A stretch of DNA of 64,000 bases from Microbacterium enclense. GTDB taxonomy: Bacteria > Actinomycetota > Actinomycetes > Actinomycetales > Microbacteriaceae. Position 1 is the stretch's first letter. Each line of letters begins with the position of its first letter. The notes beneath the pieces were generated by a model. The model ran no database searches. It saw nothing but the letters and a program-made list of their open reading frames with translations, and was not told the origin of the DNA. The DNA lies in NCBI RefSeq assembly GCF_001456955.1, contig NZ_KQ758467.1:542672-606671 (forward strand). Reading direction: 5' to 3'. This document shows positions 34,445 through 42,470 of this stretch, piece by piece. Both the position numbers and the translations under genes were made by a program.

Positions 34445-35143
34445 TCACTCGTCATGGCCGTGAACGGGCCGGGCGTTCGCCGGAGGCTCCCCGACCTCTT
34501 CAACGGTGTGACCGCTGCAATCCGTCTTGGTGACGCTTGCCCGCTCGATGCGCGACACGGCGAACCATCGCATGGCGTCGCGCAGCAGGCACCACCCGAC
34601 CAGGTACCACCGACCGCTCGTGGACGCGAACAGCACGGGTTCGACGTCACGAGCGGTCGTGATGCCGTCGCGTGAGGTGTAGCGGATGCGGAGGACCTTC
34701 TGCTCCGCCATCGCCTGCTCCATCGCGGAGCGCACAGCGCGGGAGGAAGGGGGGAGGGCGTTGACCCAGACGCGGTCCGCGAGCTCATCAGCTTGCGCGC
34801 GAGTCCTGGGGTCGAGGACGTCCATGATTTTCCGGACGCCGGCACCAGCCAGATCGGCGTAGGGCGCATCGGACGAGGCGGAGACCGCCGCCATGAGCGC
34901 CACGGCCTGCGCCGGGGACAAGGTGACGGGAGGTAGGGACCCGCCCTGAGCGAGCCCGTACCCACCGCCGGGGCCGGGGCGGGACCAGATCGGGGCGCCG
35001 CTGTTCTCGAGGGCATCGAGGTCACGTTTGACGGTGCGCACCGACACCTCGAACTCCCGCGCCAACCGTTCGGCCGAGACGCCCCGCGCGCCGCTGCGAC
35101 GCAACATCTCGGACAGGGCGTGCAGCCGCTCTGCTCGCTTCAT
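34445..35143 (-). CDS. WYL-domain transcriptional regulator (HTH_11/DeoR-like)
   Basis: 232 residues from the ATG at 35143. The N-terminal winged helix is RLAREFEVSVRTVKRDLDAL (residues about 25-45). The WYL domain covers about 120-215, with its signature in STSGRWYLVGWCLLRDAMRWF. WYL regulators sense nucleic-acid or other ligands. It diverges from the alpha/beta hydrolase 73 bp away and probably regulates it. The longer frame to 35185 has no better start. Confidence 0.9.
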   Translation of the reverse strand: MKRAERLHALSEMLRRSGARGVSAERLAREFEVSVRTVKRDLDALENSGAPIWSRPGPGGGYGLAQGGSLPPVTLSPAQAVALMAAVSASSDAPYADLAGAGVRKIMDVLDPRTRAQADELADRVWVNALPPSSRAVRSAMEQAMAEQKVLRIRYTSRDGITTARDVEPVLFASTSGRWYLVGWCLLRDAMRWFAVSRIERASVTKTDCSGHTVEEVGEPPANARPVHGHDE

Positions 35144-35216
35144 CCGTCGAAACTCCGTAAATTCATGACAGAGATAGTGACACACTCTTGTCCATCAGGT
35201 CGGCGAGGCTTGACGC

Positions 35217-35945
35217 ATGACAGCAACGAAGAACCGTCGAACCGTCGTCCTCATCCCCGGCCACTGGTTGGGAGCCTGGGCGTGGGATGAGGTCGTCGCG
35301 CACCTCGAAACCGATGGCACGCGAGCGGTCGCACTGACCCTGCCCGGGCTCGACGGGGACGACCCCGACCGCGCGGCGAAGACCGTAGATGACCAGGCGG
35401 CGGCGATCCGCCGCGTGATCGCCGACCAAGAAAATCAGCCCGTGATCGTCGTCGCGCACAGCGGCGCCAATGCCCCCGTCAGCCTCGTCCTCGATCGACA
35501 CCCCGAGTTGGTCGCCCGGGTGGTGTGGGTCGATTCCGGCCCCATGGCCGATGGTGTCGCGTTCGCCGCGGAGTTCCCGGCCGAGCTGCACGACCTGCCG
35601 TTGCCGTCGTTCGATGACCTCGCGCAGCAAGCGAGCATCGAAGGGCTGAGCGCCGAAGCGCTCGAGCGCTTCCGGACGAAGGCCGTTCCCGAGCCCGCTC
35701 CCGTGCTTCGCCAGTCCATCGAGCTTTCCAATGAGGCCCGCCGTCGCATTCCGACGACGTTGGTGTGCTGCTCGATGCCGGGCGAGCAGGTGAGGGAGCT
35801 GGCCGAGGCGGGCCACCCGATGTTCGCTGAGGTGGCGGAACTCGAGCACGTCGGCGTCGTCGACCTGCCCACGGGGCACTGGCCCATGTGGAGTCGACCG
35901 CGCGACCTGGCCGAGATCATCCGCGGAGCGGCGCTGAGCGCCTGA
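35217..35945 (+). CDS. Alpha/beta hydrolase
   Basis: 242 residues. The oxyanion loop HWLGAWAWDEV lies at 16-26 and the nucleophile elbow reads VVAHSGANAP (Ser82), and LPTGHWPMWSRP near the C-terminus holds the catalytic histidine. The strand order and length fit esterase/hydrolases of the MhpC type. The substrate is not evident. Its promoter lies in the 73-bp gap shared with the WYL regulator gene. A clear terminator follows 18 nt after the stop. Confidence 0.88.
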   Translation: MTATKNRRTVVLIPGHWLGAWAWDEVVAHLETDGTRAVALTLPGLDGDDPDRAAKTVDDQAAAIRRVIADQENQPVIVVAHSGANAPVSLVLDRHPELVARVVWVDSGPMADGVAFAAEFPAELHDLPLPSFDDLAQQASIEGLSAEALERFRTKAVPEPAPVLRQSIELSNEARRRIPTTLVCCSMPGEQVRELAEAGHPMFAEVAELEHVGVVDLPTGHWPMWSRPRDLAEIIRGAALSA

Positions 35946-35963
35946 ACCGCCGATCAACGTGGA

Positions 35964-35988
35964 GGGGCCAGTCCAATCGGCTGGCCCC
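35964..35988. terminator. Terminator between convergent hydrolase and DUF1653 genes
   Basis: GGGGCCAG (35964-35971) pairs perfectly with CTGGCCCC (35981-35988), loop 9 nt, beginning 18 nt after the hydrolase stop and ending about 30 nt from the DUF1653 stop. Confidence 0.75.
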
Positions 35989-36017
35989 GCTACTTGCCCC
36001 CGCTGACGCCGGATGCG

Positions 36018-36236
36018 TCACGCGATGCGGCGGAACCTCGGCCCCGAGTGTCCGTCGCGCTCGACCGTCCCCGTGAACATCTCTATCGGACGCACCCAGT
36101 ACGAGTAATCGTCGTAGAGCTTGCGGTACGAGACGAAGACTTCTTCCGTCTCGGAGTGCCGCGCAGTGCCGAACACCTCGTAGCGCTGGCCCTTGAAGTG
36201 CTCGTAGATGCCGGGCTCGATGTCCACGGACGTCAT
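36018..36236 (-). CDS. DUF1653-domain protein
   Basis: 72 residues. PGIYEHFKGQRYEVFGTARHSET and VSYRKLYDDYSYWVRPIEMFTG span the whole DUF1653 domain (short parts: GQRYEVFGTARHSET, VSYRKLY, WVRPIEMF), a small beta-barrel of unknown function common in bacteria. The ATG overlaps the stop of the upstream gene by four bases (ATGA), so the two are translationally coupled. Confidence 0.9.
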   Translation of the reverse strand: MTSVDIEPGIYEHFKGQRYEVFGTARHSETEEVFVSYRKLYDDYSYWVRPIEMFTGTVERDGHSGPRFRRIA

Positions 36237-36574
36237 CGCGCCGCGGCGGCCTGATCGGTGCGTGACTGCAGGTACTCGCAAAGCTTGCCGGTCGTGAAGA
36301 GCTCCTCGCCGAGAGCGATGAGGTGCTTGCCCGACAGAGGGAACTCGCCGGAGCGCTCGGTGAGGGCAGCGGTCCACGTGCGCTCGCAGTCGACGTTCAA
36401 GTAAATCGACGCGGGACCGTGGTTGAGGTGAATCGCGACGAGGCCGGACTCCTCGTGCTCGGGGTCTTCCTGCGGAAGGACGTGCACGGTCGCGTGGGCG
36501 ACGGAGTCGGTCTTCTCGTAGTCGGCCACCCACTCCGTAATCTCGTCGAACGTGGGGCGGGTGGCGCAGGTCAT
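36233..36574 (-). CDS. Hypothetical protein coupled to the DUF1653 gene
   Basis: 113 residues, not recognised. Soluble, acidic, with a beta-rich middle (ESGLVAIHLNHGPASIYLNVDCERTW) and helical ends. TAGTCT lies 7 nt before the ATG at 36574, so it begins a leaderless two-gene transcript with the DUF1653 gene. No catalytic motif visible. Confidence 0.75.
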   Translation of the reverse strand: MTCATRPTFDEITEWVADYEKTDSVAHATVHVLPQEDPEHEESGLVAIHLNHGPASIYLNVDCERTWTAALTERSGEFPLSGKHLIALGEELFTTGKLCEYLQSRTDQAAAAR

Positions 36575-36602
36575 GGGGACGAGACTAGCCGTCCCGCGCT
36601 GC

Positions 36603-37157
36603 TCAACCGCGGCGGGCCTTCAGTCGCGCCTTCTTCTCGTGGTTGCCGCATGTGTTCATGTCGCACCAGCGCCGGGTGCGGCCGCGGCTGGTGTCGAAGA
36701 AGGCGGCGCGGCAGGTGGGTGAGGCGCACAGCGCGAGCGCGCCGGGACGCACACCGGCGAGCATCTCGATCGCATCGGCGGCGACGACGCTGAGCGCTGC
36801 CGCGACGGTCGCCGGCTCGCCGAGGAGCCACCGACGGCGGCCGTCGGTCGACAGTACCGGCACGGCACCCCCGTGAGCGGCGAACCGGTTGATGACCTCG
36901 ACCGCGTCGCGCGGGTGCGGCTGCCCGAGGGCTCCGGCCGTGGCGGCGGCGTGGATCGCCTCGCGCAACTCGACCGCGGCTGCGAGGTCGGCGGGGGAGC
37001 AGCTGTCGACGGCGAGGTGCCGCTCGCTCAGCCAGTCGGCCAGGCGCTGGGGCGTCGGGATGCGTTCGACCGGCGTGCCGCGGCGCTCCGTGAGCGTTCC
37101 GGTGAAGGTGGTGGCCAGCACGGAGCCGACGCGGAACTCCGGGGCGCCGTCAGACAT
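36603..37157 (-). CDS. CGNR zinc-finger regulator (ABATE domain)
   Basis: 184 residues. Residues 1-135 form the ABATE (stress-related) domain; the C-terminal zinc finger has Cys144, Cys149, Cys165 and Cys170 with CGNH in place of CGNR, followed by a basic EKKARLKARR tail that binds DNA. TATGCT lies 6 nt before the ATG (leaderless). A near-palindrome GAACC-N9-GGTTC overlaps this promoter and a second copy lies 41 bp away before the divergent epoxide hydrolase gene; the protein very likely binds both. A dead paralogue lies at 31070-31540. Confidence 0.92.
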   Translation of the reverse strand: MSDGAPEFRVGSVLATTFTGTLTERRGTPVERIPTPQRLADWLSERHLAVDSCSPADLAAAVELREAIHAAATAGALGQPHPRDAVEVINRFAAHGGAVPVLSTDGRRRWLLGEPATVAAALSVVAADAIEMLAGVRPGALALCASPTCRAAFFDTSRGRTRRWCDMNTCGNHEKKARLKARRG

Positions 37158-37158
37158 G

Positions 37159-37177
37159 GAACCAGCATAGGCGGTTC
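37159..37177. promoter_or_regulatory. Operator 1, GAACC-N9-GGTTC, over the CGNR-gene promoter
   Basis: GAACCAGCATAGGCGGTTC, directly before the regulator's ATG, covers its TATGCT -10. It aligns without gaps to operator 2 at 37200-37218 (shared nnCATAGnC core). Confidence 0.75.
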
Positions 37178-37199
37178 CGTTCGCGGGTTGCGAGTGCTA

Positions 37200-37218
37200 G
37201 AACCGTCATAGCCGGTTC
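37200..37218. promoter_or_regulatory. Operator 2, GAACC-N9-GGTTC, before the epoxide hydrolase gene
   Basis: GAACCGTCATAGCCGGTTC is the second copy; centres are 41 bp apart (about four helical turns), so bound dimers would lie on one DNA face. It ends 17 bp before the ATG, just upstream of the GAGGAGG ribosome site. Confidence 0.75.
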
Positions 37219-37235
37219 GCATAGAGGAGGCGCCC

Positions 37236-38402
37236 ATGACGGACGAACGCCCGAAGCCGTTCAGTGCTCGAGCAGCCGATGAAGAGCTCGCCGCACTCCG
37301 GGAGCGCCTGGCATCCGTGCGCTTCCCGGAACGCGAGACGACCCGGGCGGGCGCATCCGGCCGCGAGCGATGGCATCAGGGCGTTCCCCTGGGTGACATG
37401 GTCGACCTCGTCGAGTACTGGCAAACGGGATACGACTGGCGCGCGTTCGAACGGCGTCTGGTCGAGATCGGTCAGTTCCGTACGATCGTCGACGGTCTCG
37501 GCATCCATTTCCTCCACCGACGTTCACCGCGACCGGATGCCACCCCGCTCGTCATGACGCACGGCTGGCCCGGAAGCATCGCCGAGTTCGTCGACGTCAT
37601 CGACGAGCTCGCCGAGCCTCAGGATGCCGAGACCCCCGCCTTCCACGTGGTCGCACCGTCGCTGCCGGGTTTCGGATACTCCGACAGGCCGACGGAGGAG
37701 GGGTGGGGGACCGAACGCATCGCGGCTGCGTGGGTGCGTCTCATGGGTGGCCTCGGGTACGACCGCTTCCTCGCCCACGGCGGGGACTGGGGCGGGCCGA
37801 TCACCATCGCGCTCGGTGGTCGGTTTCCGGAGCACGTCATCGGCATCCACACGACGACGCCGGTCGCGCCGCCCGGGCTCGGTCTCGACGTGCTCGACGC
37901 CGCGGAGCGGCAGTGGGTCGAGCACACGCGGGCGTTCGAGCAGAACCGCCTCGCGTACGCGAAGGTCATGGCGACCTCGCCGCAGACGATCGGCTACTCC
38001 CTCGTCGACTCGCCGGTCGGGCTGCTCGCGTGGATCGCCGAGAAGTTCGCCGAATGGAGCGACACGGTCGACGGCCCGTTCGAGACCATCTCGCGCGACC
38101 GCCTGCTCGACAACGTCACGCTGTACTGGCTGACCGCGACCGGGGCGTCGGCGGCGCGCATCTACTTCGAGAGTCACCAGTCGCTCGACCCCGACCTGCG
38201 GGTGGCGGTGCCGGCGGCGTTGACGACGTATCCGCACGACATCGAGAAGCACCCGCGGCCGTGGGCCGAGGTGCGTTTCTCGAACATCGTGCGGTGGCGG
38301 GCGCCGAGTGCGGGTGGGCATTTTCCGGCGTTGGAGATGCCCGATGTGTTCGTGCGCGACCTGCGGGAGGGGTTGGCGGCGGTGCTGGCGGCGTCGGAGT
38401 GA
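37236..38402 (+). CDS. Epoxide hydrolase (EHN-type alpha/beta hydrolase)
   Basis: 388 residues. It opens epoxides to diols. The N-terminal EHN lid domain (residues about 1-95; FPERETTRAG, YWQTGYDWRAFERRL) precedes the core with the oxyanion motif HGWPGS (109-114), the nucleophile Asp184 in GGDWGG, and GGHFPALE near the end with the catalytic His. Ribosome site GAGGAGG. Control by the divergent CGNR regulator through the twin operators is inferred. Natural substrate unknown. Confidence 0.93.
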   Translation: MTDERPKPFSARAADEELAALRERLASVRFPERETTRAGASGRERWHQGVPLGDMVDLVEYWQTGYDWRAFERRLVEIGQFRTIVDGLGIHFLHRRSPRPDATPLVMTHGWPGSIAEFVDVIDELAEPQDAETPAFHVVAPSLPGFGYSDRPTEEGWGTERIAAAWVRLMGGLGYDRFLAHGGDWGGPITIALGGRFPEHVIGIHTTTPVAPPGLGLDVLDAAERQWVEHTRAFEQNRLAYAKVMATSPQTIGYSLVDSPVGLLAWIAEKFAEWSDTVDGPFETISRDRLLDNVTLYWLTATGASAARIYFESHQSLDPDLRVAVPAALTTYPHDIEKHPRPWAEVRFSNIVRWRAPSAGGHFPALEMPDVFVRDLREGLAAVLAASE

Positions 38403-38463
38403 CGGTGGCGGCGGTGTCGCCCAGGAGTCCGGGCGAGCCGGCGCAGCGCCGGGCGTCTTCACA

Positions 38464-38486
38464 AATCTATCGATAAACGGTAGATT
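38464..38486. promoter_or_regulatory. Inverted repeat AATCTA-N11-TAGATT upstream of the DUF2975/HTH pair
   Basis: 6-bp arms around 11 AT-rich nt; the right arm TAGATT may also be the -10. It is the likely operator for the HTH protein encoded by the second gene of the pair. Confidence 0.5.
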
Positions 38487-38516
38487 GGTATCGTTCCTCG
38501 ATGAATGGATGCCGCC

Positions 38517-39002
38517 ATGAGCCCTCTCCTCACCCGCGCCGCGCAGGCGGCGATCGCCGTCGCGCTGCTCGGATCGGTGGTCGTGCAGGCGATGATCCTG
38601 CCGGCGATCTACCGCGACCTCGCCGACGCGCCTCCGGCGGCGAGAGCGACGTTCGTGGGGCTGCTGGGGCTCGGCATCCTGGCCCTTCAGGTCTTCGCGG
38701 TGTGCGTGTGGCGGCTGCTGTCGAAGGTGCGGACGGGGAGCGTGTTCGCCGAGGCGGCCTTTCGTGACGTCGACGTCATCACGTGGTCGCTCGTCGCCGT
38801 CGCCGCGGTGCTCGTGGCGGTCGGGCTGCTGCTCGCATCGGGCGACGTCGCGCCCGGGGTGGTCGGGCTGATCGGCGGGGCCGCGGTGGTCATCGGCGGC
38901 GTCGCGCTGCTCGTGCGCGTGATGAAGGGGCTGCTGCGGCAGGCCATCGCCCGCGAGCGCGAGGTCGTGGGGCTGCGCGCCGAACTCGGCGAGGTGATCT
39001 GA
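38517..39002 (+). CDS. DUF2975 membrane protein
   Basis: 161 residues, four membrane helices at about 10-30, 45-68, 88-108 and 115-135. The order of helices, the short polar AEAAFRDVD loop (residues 80-88) and the immediate HTH partner are those of the DUF2975 family (Bacillus YoaS), always paired with a Cro/CI-type regulator. Start: ATG 38517; ATG 38505 in frame is possible. The stop is followed after 1 nt by the GTG of the regulator gene. Role: presumed membrane partner or sensor for the HTH protein. Confidence 0.85.
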   Translation: MSPLLTRAAQAAIAVALLGSVVVQAMILPAIYRDLADAPPAARATFVGLLGLGILALQVFAVCVWRLLSKVRTGSVFAEAAFRDVDVITWSLVAVAAVLVAVGLLLASGDVAPGVVGLIGGAAVVIGGVALLVRVMKGLLRQAIAREREVVGLRAELGEVI

Positions 39003-39003
39003 G

Positions 39004-39255
39004 GTGCCGATCGTGATCGACATCGACGTGATGATCGCGCGCCGCAAGATGGGCGTTGGAGAGCTGGCCGACCGCATCGGCATCACTCCCGCCAACCTGG
39101 CCGTGCTGAAGAACGGGCGCGCCAAGGCCGTGCGGTTCTCGACCCTCAGCGCGCTGTGCGAGGTGCTCGACTGTCAGCCCGGCGACCTGCTGCGGTGGGA
39201 GCCTGACGGCGAATCCGCGGTGGAGGAACCGGCGCTGAGCGACAGTCACGTCTGA
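39004..39255 (+). CDS. Cro/CI-family helix-turn-helix regulator (YozG-like)
   Basis: 83 residues. The HTH is GVGELADRIGITPANLAVLKNG (residues about 17-38; core ELADRIGITPANLAVLK), and CEVLDCQPGDLLRWE near 55-68 is the typical end of YozG-type regulators. GTG start at 39004, 1 nt after the DUF2975 stop, so coupled. It probably represses the pair through the palindrome at 38464-38486. Confidence 0.9.
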   Translation: MPIVIDIDVMIARRKMGVGELADRIGITPANLAVLKNGRAKAVRFSTLSALCEVLDCQPGDLLRWEPDGESAVEEPALSDSHV

Positions 39256-39272
39256 GGCGCGGCGCTGTCGGC

Positions 39273-39878
39273 CTACGGCAGGCGGATGCCGAGCGACCGC
39301 AGCTCGAGATCGGCGAGCTGCCGCATCACCTCGGGGTCGCCGCGGCGCCAGGCGCTGAGCGCATCCGGGGCGACCTTCGCGATCACGGCCACCCTCTGAT
39401 TGGTCAGGGCGCGGAGCGCGAGCAGATCCGTGGTGTCGGGGCCGCTCCGCAGGAGCGCCTTCGTGCGCGATGCCCGCTTGATGAAGCGCAGGCGGGGGAC
39501 GAGCCACACCAGCAGCACGAGCAGGACCGGCAGCGCGGCCACGCCGACGCCGAGGACGATGGCCGCTTGCAGCACCAGGTCTTGCTGCGTCTGCCCGGCG
39601 GCGGCGAGGGTGTCGCCCGCCGCGCTCGCCGAGTCGAACGGGGCGCTGATCCCGTCGCCGATGAGGGGGACTCCGCTCAGCCGGTCGCCGACGTCGGTCA
39701 TCGACGTGCGGAAGTCGGCACCGGCGGTCTGCATCTGTCGTCCGAACTGCGCGAGCTGGTTCACCGTGGAGAAGACGACGACACCCGTCGCGATGCTCAC
39801 CACGATGAGGGCGAGGGCGATGACGTCGGCCGTCACCTGGCGCGCGCGTCGCGCGGCGAAGTCGGAATACAGTTTCAC
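39273..39878 (-). CDS. Hypothetical membrane protein with two helices
   Basis: 201 residues, family not recognised. Helix 1 (about 20-40) follows a short basic N-terminus, helix 2 is at about 105-128, and the 60 residues between them (outside, by charge) are Ser/Ala/Asp-rich with no Cys. The C-terminal 70 residues are cytoplasmic and end with a helical NQRVAVIAKVAPDALSAWRRGD segment. GTG start at 39878 after AGAGTGA. It is convergent with the HTH gene, with an 18-bp gap. Confidence 0.75.
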   Translation of the reverse strand: MKLYSDFAARRARQVTADVIALALIVVSIATGVVVFSTVNQLAQFGRQMQTAGADFRTSMTDVGDRLSGVPLIGDGISAPFDSASAAGDTLAAAGQTQQDLVLQAAIVLGVGVAALPVLLVLLVWLVPRLRFIKRASRTKALLRSGPDTTDLLALRALTNQRVAVIAKVAPDALSAWRRGDPEVMRQLADLELRSLGIRLP

Positions 39879-39967
39879 GTCGTCACTCTCCCACGCGCGG
39901 GCGGGCCCCTCGGTATCCGGAAGTCACCGCGTTGCGCACGCTCGCCGCGTGTGGCGAACGGCCCGCG

Positions 39968-40858
39968 TCAGCTCACGAGCGAGACCAGCAGCTCCGTCAG
40001 CCACTGCACCGCGGGCGGACGTCGGTCGCGGTGCGACACGATCCACACTTGCCGTTCGCCGAGGTCTTGCACCGCCGGGCGCAGCCGCACGGCGAAGCGG
40101 TCGTCGACCGACCTCGGCGTCGACAGCGCGAGTCCCAATCCCTCGGCCACCAGTCCGTGCGCCATGCCCAGATCGTCGGTGCGCATGAGCACTCGGGGCT
40201 CGTACCCGACGGAACGGCAGACGCGCCGGATGGCGCGGTCGCTGGGCTCGACATCGCTCCGGCTGAACACCCAGGGGTGGTCGCGGAGCGCCGCGAAATC
40301 GAGGGGGCCGTCGGAGGGGAGGTTCCCGTTCGCCGGCGTGAGCACGTGGTACTGCTCCCCGAGCAGGCGGCGGGTGACGAGGCTGTCGGGCAGCGCGAAC
40401 GGGTCGACGGCGTAATCGAAGATGATGCTGACGTCGACGTCGCCGTCGTCGAGCAGGCGCACCGCATCCGTCGGCTCGGCCTCCACGATCTCGACGTCGA
40501 TCGAGGAGCGGCGCTGCAGGCGGGCGATGGCGGAGGGGAGCAGCTGCGCGCCGATCGACGAGAAGGTCGCGACGCGAAGGATGGGCAGCCCCGCCTCGCG
40601 TCGCTTGCGCAGCGACCGTTCGGCCGCGCTCATGCGCGCGAGCACGACATCGCCGTCCGCGGCGAAACCGGCGCCCAGGGGCGTGAGCCGCGTGCCGCGT
40701 CGCTCGCGCTCGACCAGCCGCACGCCCACCTCCCGCTCGAGCGCGTCGAGGTGGTGGGCGATGCTCGGCACGCTGTAGCCGAGCTGCGCGGCCGTGCGCG
40801 TGATGCTCCCCGTGTCGCGCACGGCACTCAGGATGCGGAGCTGCAGAAGCGTCGTCAT
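39968..40858 (-). CDS. LysR-family transcriptional regulator
   Basis: 296 residues. The winged HTH occupies residues 5-65 (TAAQLGYSVPSIAHHLDALE) and the effector-binding domain the rest, LRVATFSSIGAQLLP onward. It is divergent from the amino-acid/amine operon starting at 40932. The 73-bp gap contains ATGA-N14-TCAT (within TATGACACTGCGACTGAAATCATG), a plausible LysR T-N11-A-type site, so control of that operon is likely. The inducer is unknown; an amino acid or diamine would fit. Confidence 0.92.
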   Translation of the reverse strand: MTTLLQLRILSAVRDTGSITRTAAQLGYSVPSIAHHLDALEREVGVRLVERERRGTRLTPLGAGFAADGDVVLARMSAAERSLRKRREAGLPILRVATFSSIGAQLLPSAIARLQRRSSIDVEIVEAEPTDAVRLLDDGDVDVSIIFDYAVDPFALPDSLVTRRLLGEQYHVLTPANGNLPSDGPLDFAALRDHPWVFSRSDVEPSDRAIRRVCRSVGYEPRVLMRTDDLGMAHGLVAEGLGLALSTPRSVDDRFAVRLRPAVQDLGERQVWIVSHRDRRPPAVQWLTELLVSLVS

Positions 40859-40931
40859 GTCAGCCTCAGTATGACACTGCGACTGAAATCATGCTCTTCT
40901 GCCGAACTCTGCACTGCCCGAAACTTCCCGT

Positions 40932-42470
40932 ATGACCGTGACCACACCGCCCCTCCCAGCGTCCGCGGCGGCGCCGGTGGACCGCTCGCGGCTCTCGGCC
41001 GACCAGGTCCGCGCGCCCTACGCCGACGCCGTGTCGCGGCTGGCGGAATACGACTGGCAGCACCTGCACGTGCCGGCGCACAACCGCGATCCTCGGAACG
41101 TCCCGGCGCTGACGTCGCTGGTCGGCGAGAAAGCGCTGTCGCTCGAGTTCCCGATGCTCTTCAGCCAGATCGACCAGGAGACCTGGACGCTGGTGAGCCC
41201 GGGCCGAAAGACCCCGCTGATGCAGGCGCAAGACCTGGCATCCGAACTCTGGGGGGCGAGCCGTACGTGGTTCCTCACCAACGGGGGATCAGGGTGCAAC
41301 CACATCGCCACGACGGTCGCCCGTGCGCTCGGACGCGAGAGCATCGTGCAGCGGAGCGTGCACTCGTCGGTGATCGATGGGCTCGCGCACGTGGGAATCG
41401 ACGCGCACTTCGTGCAGGGGTCGGTCGACCTCGGCCTCGGCGCCGCGCACGGCGTGACCGCCGCGCAGGTGGAGGCCGCCCTCGACGCGCACCCCGACAC
41501 CGCCTCGGTCTTCCTCGTGAGCCCGAGCTACTTCGGTGCGGTGTCCGACATCGCCGGCATCGCCGCCGTCGCCCACGCCCATGGCATCCCGCTCATCGTC
41601 GACGAAGCGTGGGGTTCGCACTTCGGTCTGCACGACGACCTGCCGATCAACGCGATCCGCCTCGGCGCCGACCTGGTGATCTCGAGCGTGCAGAAGACCT
41701 CGGGCTCGCTCGCGCAGACCGCGATGCTGCACCTCGGCACGGGCCCTCACGCGCAAGAGATGGAGGCGCTGGTCGACCGCGTCGTGCGGTCCTACCAGTC
41801 GACCAGTTGCAGCCCGATTCTGCTCGCCTCCCTCGACGTCGCCCGACAGCACCTGGCCCGTCACGGCGACGCGGCCATCGGTCGCGCCCTCGACTCGGCG
41901 GCCCGGCTCCGAAGCGCGCTGGCCGACAGCGCGCGGTTCCGGGACGCCACCGCGGATGTGCGGGCGATGCCGGATGCCGTGACCCATGACCCTCTGAAGA
42001 TCCCCATCGACCTGCGCGGCAGCGGGATCGGGGGCAACGACGCGCACAACGTGCTGCTGCGCGAACACCGCATCTACGTCGAACTCTCCACCCCGACAGC
42101 TCTGCTGCCACTGATCCCGGCCGTCTCGGAGGCCGATGTCGAACGCTTCATGACCGCGCTCGAGAGCCTGCCGGTGCGCGAAACCGGTGCGTCCGCGCCG
42201 CTGCCGCTGCCGTCGCCGTGCGTGTCGGCCATGCCGTTGTCCGAGGCGTTCTATGCCCCGGTCGAGCTCGTTCCGCACCGGGAGGCGGCCGGTCGCATCT
42301 CGGCCGACTCGCTGGCGGCGTACCCGCCGGGCGTTCCGAACGTGCTCCCCGGGGAGGTGCTCTCGCACGAGGTCATCGCCTACCTGCGCGACACCGCCGC
42401 GGCGGCATCCGGCTACGTCCGCGGTGCGGTCGACCCGGCCCTCGAGACGTTCCGGGTGGTCGCGCGATGA
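40932..42470 (+). CDS. PLP-dependent Orn/Lys/Arg decarboxylase-family protein
   Basis: 512 residues. The large PLP domain (residues about 30-370) contains HVPAHNRDP at the start, FLTNGGSGCNH (phosphate-binding), IVDEAWGSHF with the PLP aspartate, and the Schiff-base lysine in SSVQKTSGS (Lys255; usually HKT). The C-terminal domain follows. This is the short type, like SpeA/Cad proteins of Gram-positives. First gene of a LysR-controlled operon; its stop overlaps the amidohydrolase start (ATGA). Likely substrate: a basic amino acid or hydroxylysine-like compound; unproven. Confidence 0.87.
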   Translation: MTVTTPPLPASAAAPVDRSRLSADQVRAPYADAVSRLAEYDWQHLHVPAHNRDPRNVPALTSLVGEKALSLEFPMLFSQIDQETWTLVSPGRKTPLMQAQDLASELWGASRTWFLTNGGSGCNHIATTVARALGRESIVQRSVHSSVIDGLAHVGIDAHFVQGSVDLGLGAAHGVTAAQVEAALDAHPDTASVFLVSPSYFGAVSDIAGIAAVAHAHGIPLIVDEAWGSHFGLHDDLPINAIRLGADLVISSVQKTSGSLAQTAMLHLGTGPHAQEMEALVDRVVRSYQSTSCSPILLASLDVARQHLARHGDAAIGRALDSAARLRSALADSARFRDATADVRAMPDAVTHDPLKIPIDLRGSGIGGNDAHNVLLREHRIYVELSTPTALLPLIPAVSEADVERFMTALESLPVRETGASAPLPLPSPCVSAMPLSEAFYAPVELVPHREAAGRISADSLAAYPPGVPNVLPGEVLSHEVIAYLRDTAAAASGYVRGAVDPALETFRVVAR

